NCBI GenBank assembly: GCA_900553245.1
Contig: USCP01000044.1
Location: 1 to 10,723, forward strand
Direction: 5' to 3'
Source: an uncultured Peptococcaceae bacterium
GTDB taxonomy: Bacteria > Bacillota > Peptococcia > Peptococcales > Peptococcaceae
Length of the DNA: 10,723 bases
This document shows, piece after piece, positions 6,509 through 10,723 of this stretch; within the stretch, counting starts at the first letter, position 1, and the number at the start of each line of letters is the position of its first letter. Position numbers and translations under genes: made by a program. The notes below the pieces were generated by a model. It made no database searches. It had not been told where the DNA came from and saw nothing but the letters and a program-made list of their open reading frames with translations.

Positions 6509-7012
6509 ATGGACTTTGAGACGATGTATCGGCAGTATTTTCGGGATGTGTATTTGTATCTCTATGGTTTATCCGGAAGTGACACTGTTGCCGAAGAAAT
6601 TGCCCAGGAGACCTTCGTAAAGGCACTAAAGGCGATTGACCGCTTTGATGGGGCAAAGGACATTCGCGCGTGGCTTTTTACGATTGCAAAGAATACCTAC
6701 TACACCGCCTATAAACGAGAGAAAATCTACGCCGATGCGCCACCTGCTGAGGATACCTCCGGCGTGAGTGTGGATGTAGTGGGAAAGCTCGCAAACGAAG
6801 AACGTGCTTTTCTCATTCATCAATTTCTACATGAAATGAAAGAACCTTATAAGGAAGTCTTTAGCCTGCGCGTGTTTGGTGAGCTACCGTTTGAACGAAT
6901 AGGCACGCTTTTTGGCAAAAGTGCCGGTTGGGCAAGGGTGACATTTTACCGAGCGAAGAAGCAGATTGCGGAATATATGGAGGTGACTGACCATGAAAAA
7001 GATGGATTGTGA
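6509..7012 (+). CDS. ECF (group 4) RNA polymerase sigma factor
   Basis: A 167-residue extracytoplasmic-function sigma factor. Region 2 (about 5-70) contains the core-binding and -10 recognition helices, with AEEIAQETFVKALKAI (28-43) and IRAWLFTIAKNTYYTAYKRE (52-71). After a short linker, region 4 (about 103-155) has the pattern EPYKEVFSLRVFGELPFERI...GKSAGWARVTFYRAKKQI, a helix-turn-helix for the -35 box. There is no region 1 or 3, as expected. The start is ATG 6509 with AAAGGGGG (6493-6500), 8 nt away. The 3' end overlaps the anti-sigma gene by 20 nt, the classic coupled arrangement, so the factor is probably held inactive at the membrane until a signal releases it. The closest subgroup (for example SigX/SigV-like) cannot be settled by eye, and the target genes are unknown. 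Confidence 0.92.
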   Translation: MDFETMYRQYFRDVYLYLYGLSGSDTVAEEIAQETFVKALKAIDRFDGAKDIRAWLFTIAKNTYYTAYKREKIYADAPPAEDTSGVSVDVVGKLANEERAFLIHQFLHEMKEPYKEVFSLRVFGELPFERIGTLFGKSAGWARVTFYRAKKQIAEYMEVTDHEKDGL

Positions 7013-7649
7013 TATTATTAGAGATCTCCTTCCCCTTTATATCGATGGTGTCGTGAGTGATGCTACGAAAAATTTGGTAGAAACACATCTCGAGGATTGT
7101 GACGCGTGTAGAAAAGAGGCGGAATGGATGAGAGAAACCGTAACCTTACCAACCAATGAAAAGGTGCAAGAAGCTGAGGTTAAAGCCTTGAAAAAATTGA
7201 AGAAACGGTTTTTTAAGAAAAAAGTTATTGTCGCCCTTGTTACCGCTTGCCTTACTTTAGTCGTGGCTGCCGGCGGATATTCCTATATGGCGATGGCAGA
7301 GGAGGAAATTCCTTACGATTCGTCTAAGATGAAAATAGAGGACAAAACGGGCGCGCTGTACTTCACTTATTTGGGGGATGATTTGGACTGTACCTATGTC
7401 GCAGGGCCATTAAAATTGAAGGTAGATGGCGAAATAAAAAATGTTGGCATTCTCTACTACACCACCACGCCGTGGTCTACCCACATCCAACCACTCCTTG
7501 AAGAGGACAAATCAAACGACCCGTTTTACGGATGGGCCACGGATAAAATCGACCAAGTCTATTACGGTGCCTATGACATTGAGGGTTCCATTGAAGAGGA
7601 TGATACAACCTTATTAGAAGGAAAGCAGCTCATCTGGGAAAAAGAATAA
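6993..7649 (+). CDS. Membrane-anchored zinc-finger (zf-HC2) anti-sigma factor
   Basis: A 218-residue single-pass membrane protein, the cognate inhibitor of the ECF factor it overlaps. The cytoplasmic zf-HC2 (anti-sigma domain) module occupies about 1-45: Cys6, then THLEDCDAC with His32, Cys36 and Cys39 in the H-x3-C-x2-C pattern that binds zinc. A basic stretch (about 66-77) leads into one transmembrane helix (about 78-97). Residues about 103-218 are an acidic external domain rich in Tyr and Asp that I do not recognise, presumably the sensor part. The start is ATG 6993 with a near-perfect GGAGGTGA (6979-6986), 6 nt away, lying inside the sigma gene. It ends with a C-terminal WEKE and a hairpin follows. 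In similar systems the signal is envelope stress, often transmitted by proteolysis; that is family knowledge, not visible here. Confidence 0.9.
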   Translation: MKKMDCDIIRDLLPLYIDGVVSDATKNLVETHLEDCDACRKEAEWMRETVTLPTNEKVQEAEVKALKKLKKRFFKKKVIVALVTACLTLVVAAGGYSYMAMAEEEIPYDSSKMKIEDKTGALYFTYLGDDLDCTYVAGPLKLKVDGEIKNVGILYYTTTPWSTHIQPLLEEDKSNDPFYGWATDKIDQVYYGAYDIEGSIEEDDTTLLEGKQLIWEKE

Positions 7650-7659
7650 GTGTGAATAT

Positions 7660-7695
7660 AAAAGCTGCGTCAACAAAAATGTGGATGCAGCTTTT
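7660..7695 (+). terminator. Hairpin after the anti-sigma gene, probable terminator
   Basis: AAAAGCTGCGTC (7660-7671) pairs with GATGCAGCTTTT (7684-7695) over 12 bp with one G-T wobble and a 12-nt loop. It lies 10 nt after the stop. Only four T end the stem and GGG follows, so termination may be partial. Confidence 0.6.
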
Positions 7696-8028
7696 GGGCA
7701 TATAGGGGAAAAAGTTGTAAATTAATTTGGAAAAGTATAATGAGTTTTTATCAAAAATTATTAAATATACTCATAAAAAGGCTTGTTGACGACGCAAAAT
7801 ATCTGTTAAAACATATAGAACATCAAGAAAACAAGGCGAAAGATATCGTAAAGATAATATTGTTGTTGATATTTGATAATTAAGGGGTTATAGGTATCTG
7901 AAAAAATAGTCGTATAATTACTTAAAAAAAAAAAAATCACATTACTATATACTATAGTTATAACTGACGTGACAAACAATATGCGACATGGGAAAGGGGG
8001 AGCGTGGCGTGAAGATAAAGCCATCAGA
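7696..8028. other. AT-rich intergenic region before the surface-protein operon
   Basis: There is no credible gene here; the minus-strand open frame that covers part of it has no ribosome binding site and a membrane-like low-complexity sequence typical of AT-rich DNA. Promoter candidates are TTGTAA-N15-TATAAT (7715-7741), a lone TATAAT (7913-7918) and TATACT (7948-7953); none has a good -35 at proper spacing. Other structure: ATGAGT/ACTCAT inverted repeat (7740-7745, 7769-7774), a 13-A tract (7924-7936), overlapping palindromes ACTATAGT (7951-7958) and GTTATAAC (7957-7964), and a ribosome binding site AAAGGGGG (7993-8000). Confidence 0.5.
7924..7936 (+). repeat. 13-nt poly-A tract upstream of the surface-protein operon
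   Basis: Thirteen consecutive A lie between two candidate -10 boxes (7913-7918 and 7948-7953) and about 90 nt before the pseudo-peptidase. Tracts of this length are prone to slippage. If the 7948 box is used, the tract falls in its -35/spacer region, where length changes would alter promoter strength. Confidence 0.9.
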
Positions 8029-8068
8029 ATGGACAATAGCCAAAAGAGGCTTATTTTTTTGTGCATAA
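8009..8068 (+). other. Out-of-frame start with the best ribosome binding site, open to a T7 tract
   Basis: GTG 8009 lies 8 nt after AAAGGGGG (7993-8000) and encodes MKIKPSEWTIAKRGLFFCA before TAA at 8066-8068. The seven T at 8054-8060 are in this frame. One extra T, or a -1 slip there, would join it to the pseudo-peptidase frame and give ...RGLFFLCIMTSVVVLL, a natural membrane-anchored N-terminus. It could be the true 5' end of the gene disrupted by a homopolymer indel, a phase-variable switch, or a leader peptide. Confidence 0.45.
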
Positions 8069-8547
8069 TGACTAGCGTAGTGGTATTGTTGACGTCCTTA
8101 TTATGTCCGGTGGTACAAATTACCGGGCAAAATATCTCCAATTCTCTCGTTAGCGGTGATACAGCCGTTCTTTTGCCTAAAAAAGCGTATCAGGCAGGGG
8201 ATTGTGCCATGTTTGAATCGGATGAAAAGCATATTGTCACCTATGTACTCGGTGCACCTGGGGATGTGGTGATTGCTTCAGAAGACGGAAAAGCAATAGT
8301 AAATAATATAGTGCTAAATGCCACTTTCCAATTTGGACCCTCCTACGATGGGTCTGTCTATCAATACCCCTATACCGTACCGGACGGCTACTATTTTACG
8401 GTAGCTACCTTGGTTGACAAAAAAGGCCAAGGCGTTTCGGCAGTGGGATTGGTCGCAAAAGATCAATTGATTGGAAAGGTTGGGGCCTGTGTATGGCCGC
8501 TCAATCACGTTGGTTTGGGTGAACATCTAGAGGAGGAAGAGGCATGA
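8029..8547 (+). CDS. Catalytically dead signal peptidase I-like protein (S26 fold)
   Basis: A 172-residue protein with one N-terminal membrane anchor (about 7-29) and an external domain that follows the signal peptidase I plan. The box normally reading (V)xGxSMxPTLxxGD is ITGQNISNSLVSGD (31-44), which puts Asn35 where the nucleophile Ser belongs. The box normally reading KRVIGLPGD is TYVLGAPGD (71-79), with Thr71 for the general-base Lys and Tyr72 for Arg. VPDGYYF and LIGKV remain in the C-terminal part, but the GDNR...DSR box between them is lost. A pseudoenzyme is therefore likely. Its stop overlaps the ATG of the giant surface protein (ATGA), so the two are coupled. The start is uncertain: ATG 8029 has only a weak AAAG upstream, while GTG 7969 and ATG 7981 are in frame but have none. 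The strong AAAGGGGG (7993-8000) instead serves an out-of-frame GTG at 8009. Confidence 0.78.
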   Translation: MDNSQKRLIFLCIMTSVVVLLTSLLCPVVQITGQNISNSLVSGDTAVLLPKKAYQAGDCAMFESDEKHIVTYVLGAPGDVVIASEDGKAIVNNIVLNATFQFGPSYDGSVYQYPYTVPDGYYFTVATLVDKKGQGVSAVGLVAKDQLIGKVGACVWPLNHVGLGEHLEEEEA

Positions 8548-10723
8548 GTAAGCACGGATTTTATCAGAGATGGGGCAAACGTTGTGTTGCCCTTTTAGTG
8601 TGCCTAAGTTTATTGGTGCAGCCGTTTGCGGCTTATGCCGATGAGATTGTTGCCTATAGTCACGACAGAGAAGCGGTTGTGCGTGAAGACTTGCATCAAG
8701 ACATCGAGGAAGCACGTGCATGTGTGGAAGATCACCGTGCACCTCATGTGTATGAGGATGGCGTGATTAAAATCTACAACGCCGCCCAGCTTGAAAAAAT
8801 CGGCAGCGGCCAGCCGGTGACCGATACGGACAATGAGGTTGATGCCTTTGGTGAAGGCACTGTCGTCAGCGAAAATGGCACCGTGGTGGAATATGCCATG
8901 GATGGGCGCTATCAACTGATGAACGACATTGCACTGGATGCCACTGCGCTCTGGCAATTGCCGGTGGGTTTCACAGGCACCTTTGTCAATGAACCGTGTG
9001 GCGACAATGCCACCCTCTACGACCCAGACAAAGACACCATCTATGTGTATCATAGCTACCAGTTGCAAACCATCGTCTCCAAGGACGGCGATAAGGCACC
9101 GGTCATGAGCAAGGATGCCCTAGCGGACCAGTACGGCATTGGGAAGCTCGTCTATCCGGACGGCTCGCTAGGGAAGGTGCCACCGGAAGAGGCGCAAGAT
9201 TATCTGACCTATAGCAAGGAACACCGCTATGTGCTCTCCAAGCAATTCACCGAAGCCACCCCAACCCTGCAATCGGCGCAGTACTTTGCGGCGGATCAAG
9301 TAAAGGCGAAGGAGGCTTCAAAGGCAACCACTAACCCGCAACTTGGTGGACGTGAGCACATTGGCCAAGTGTATACGACCATTGACAACGAAAAATATAT
9401 TTTGATTGGTAACGAACAGCAGCTTCAAGCTGTAGGCTCCGGTAAGCACGTTACCCCGATGCTGTTTTTGCGAGTAGAAGTATCGTTTTTGATTGGGATT
9501 TTTAAAGATATAACGATTATTCCGTATTATCCAGGAGATGCTGATTTTAATCTCAGAAATGTTGATGAGACTAAAATCAAGGATCTTAATGATATTGAAA
9601 AAGATACTAAAAATTTCTTGTATTTTCAGCAAGATGAACCACCGACGGATTTGATGAATGCTGATTTAGAAAATCCAAACTTGTTGGAGGGGGTTCTCGA
9701 TATTGTTGGTGGATTATTGGCGGGTATTTTGGAAATTGTAGGCGGAAAGGATGCGGAGTTGGTCGGTTTGAAGGATGAAAACACCGACCATCCAAGTATC
9801 GGCAAACAGGCTGCTGGTCTATCTCGTCCTGAGGCGGAATATACAACACATCAAGAATTGATTGATACTTACAAAGACCTTAAATACGACACCGATCAAA
9901 ACTATATCGTCTTCCGCGACATTGATTGTACTTCCATTAAGAATTGGCAACCGATTCACTTATCCGGTTCGATGGAAGGTCGCCTCAACATGGAAGAAGG
10001 CACGGTACCAACTATTCGTAATGTCACGGTGAATAAGACCGGGGATTTGGATGTAGAGCACGACTATGGGATTGGTTTCTTTGGTTCTCTCCGAAGTGAT
10101 ATGGATGAGAAAACCTTCCTACCTAAAAAGACAGTGGTAAAGAACCTATCTATTGATGGGATAAGCGTGACTAATTCTTCCGATAAAATTGCACCACATG
10201 CCGATTCCTTGATAGACGGTTTGTTGCAGATTTTAGGTGGCCTTGTGGGTGGTGTGCTTGACTTATTGACACCAATCTTAGGCGTCAAGCTGGGAGATGT
10301 GATTACCGGATTATTGACACTCAGACAGAACAGTGAAGATATTTTTGCAACTGGTAGTTTTGTCGGGAGTATCAAGGGCAATGTGCATATTGAAAATTGT
10401 ACTGTTAAAAATGCAGAAGTTTCCAGTGTGAAGGGGATGTGTGGCGGTTTTGCCGGTTACAGTGAGGGTGTTGAAGAATACGATGGGCTATCGAAACTGC
10501 TTGGTGGGACTGTTAAATTGTTGTCAGCCTTGCTCAATATCATTCCAGGCGTAGGCTTGGGAGATTTGATTACTGTACTTTTGGAAAATGATGCAGCATT
10601 GGGCAAGCTCATTCCTAGCGGATATGATAGACCGATGCTTTCGGATTGCTCTGTGGCACTAAAAGAGGGCGCTGCCATTGGCAGGCCCACAGAAAAATAC
10701 AATGGTGGGTTTTCCTTTGGTAT
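8544..10723 (+). CDS. N-terminal part of a giant secreted surface protein with GLUG/beta-helix-like modules
   Basis: The frame stays open to the window edge (726 codons), so the protein is incomplete. It starts at ATG 8544 with AGGAGG (8531-8536), 7 nt away, overlapping the previous stop. A signal peptide is clear: basic RWGKR, a hydrophobic core (14-28), and a likely cleavage after AYA (residue 32). A helical, charged stretch follows. Modules typical of large Firmicutes surface proteins then recur: IYNAAQLEKIGSG (77-89) with YQLMNDIAL (123-131), a variant at 167-178, and ILIGNEQQLQAVGSG (286-300). NYIVFRDID (453-461), IRNVTVNKTG (491-500), GIGFFGSL (509-516), VVKNLSIDGISVTN (531-544) and GGFAGYSEG (634-642, GLUG-like) follow. 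Three Gly/Leu-rich segments interrupt these. Wall anchoring (LPXTG, SLH) would lie beyond the edge. Likely an adhesin or cell-surface protein, inferred only from architecture. Confidence 0.87.
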   Translation, partial: MSKHGFYQRWGKRCVALLVCLSLLVQPFAAYADEIVAYSHDREAVVREDLHQDIEEARACVEDHRAPHVYEDGVIKIYNAAQLEKIGSGQPVTDTDNEVDAFGEGTVVSENGTVVEYAMDGRYQLMNDIALDATALWQLPVGFTGTFVNEPCGDNATLYDPDKDTIYVYHSYQLQTIVSKDGDKAPVMSKDALADQYGIGKLVYPDGSLGKVPPEEAQDYLTYSKEHRYVLSKQFTEATPTLQSAQYFAADQVKAKEASKATTNPQLGGREHIGQVYTTIDNEKYILIGNEQQLQAVGSGKHVTPMLFLRVEVSFLIGIFKDITIIPYYPGDADFNLRNVDETKIKDLNDIEKDTKNFLYFQQDEPPTDLMNADLENPNLLEGVLDIVGGLLAGILEIVGGKDAELVGLKDENTDHPSIGKQAAGLSRPEAEYTTHQELIDTYKDLKYDTDQNYIVFRDIDCTSIKNWQPIHLSGSMEGRLNMEEGTVPTIRNVTVNKTGDLDVEHDYGIGFFGSLRSDMDEKTFLPKKTVVKNLSIDGISVTNSSDKIAPHADSLIDGLLQILGGLVGGVLDLLTPILGVKLGDVITGLLTLRQNSEDIFATGSFVGSIKGNVHIENCTVKNAEVSSVKGMCGGFAGYSEGVEEYDGLSKLLGGTVKLLSALLNIIPGVGLGDLITVLLENDAALGKLIPSGYDRPMLSDCSVALKEGAAIGRPTEKYNGGFSFG
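9702..9740 (+). repeat. Gly/Leu module, half copy A (residues 387-399)
   Basis: IVGGLLAGILEIV of the giant protein aligns without gaps with ILGGLVGGVLDLL (563-575) of copy B: 6 of 13 residues are identical and the rest are mostly conservative changes. It lacks the second half (the GVxLGDxIT part). Confidence 0.6.
10221..10322 (+). repeat. Gly/Leu module, full copy B (residues 560-593)
   Basis: A 34-residue hydrophobic, glycine-rich segment with the core ILGG...LDLL..ILGVKLGDVIT..LL. It aligns without gaps to copy C, with 17 of 34 residues identical, including the LGG, LL, GV and LGD-[VL]-IT positions. Confidence 0.7.
10488..10589 (+). repeat. Gly/Leu module, full copy C (residues 649-682)
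   Basis: The second full copy, 89 residues after copy B, with the core LLGG...SALLNIIPGVGLGDLITVLL. DNA identity is lower than protein similarity, so the duplication is old or under protein-level selection. Confidence 0.7.

Noticed and set aside
7806..8141. 111-codon minus-strand open frame across the AT-rich gap
   Set aside because: No ribosome binding site. It overlaps the start of the pseudo-peptidase, and its Phe/Ile/Tyr-rich sequence is typical of random AT-rich DNA.
1..10723. CRISPR array, insertion sequence, prophage or tRNA gene
   Set aside because: No spaced direct repeats, transposase, terminal repeats with target duplication, or tRNA-like cloverleaf were found on either strand.

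Overview
The window looks like chromosomal DNA of a low-GC Gram-positive bacterium (Firmicutes, probably a clostridia-like anaerobe). The reasons are strong AGGAGG-type ribosome binding sites, GTG/TTG starts, U-tract hairpin terminators, the mtaB - HIT - rpsU order, a zinc-finger anti-sigma factor, and a very large secreted surface protein. I cannot name the genus.

Region 1 (1-3690) is housekeeping. After about 300 bases with no convincing gene comes a co-directional run: an M50 site-2-type membrane metalloprotease, the tRNA methylthiotransferase mtaB, a HIT nucleotide hydrolase, a YitT-like membrane protein, and rpsU (ribosomal protein bS21). rpsU has its own promoter and a structured leader. 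Region 2 (3691-6400) starts with two face-to-face terminators and a small unknown minus-strand gene. Divergent from that gene is a purine pair, hpt (hypoxanthine salvage to IMP) and guaA (XMP to GMP), which ends at a strong terminator. Region 3 (6400-7700) is a two-gene regulatory unit: an ECF sigma factor overlapping its membrane-anchored zinc-finger anti-sigma factor.

Region 4 (7650-10723) is the accessory part. An AT-rich stretch with a 13-base A tract precedes a signal-peptidase-I-like protein. Its scaffold motifs survive, but the catalytic Ser reads Asn, the Lys reads Thr, and the GDN/DSR box is gone. Its stop codon overlaps the start of a giant secreted protein that runs off the window (726 codons present). 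The giant protein has a signal peptide, recurring beta-helix/GLUG-like modules, and a Gly/Leu-rich segment repeated without gaps. The nearest known parallel is the inactive signal-peptidase homologue in streptococcal pilus loci, so a dedicated non-catalytic assembly factor translationally coupled to its surface client is the most interesting hypothesis here. The 5' end of the pseudo-peptidase is also odd: the best ribosome binding site serves a start in another frame, and a T7 tract would join the two frames if it had one more T.
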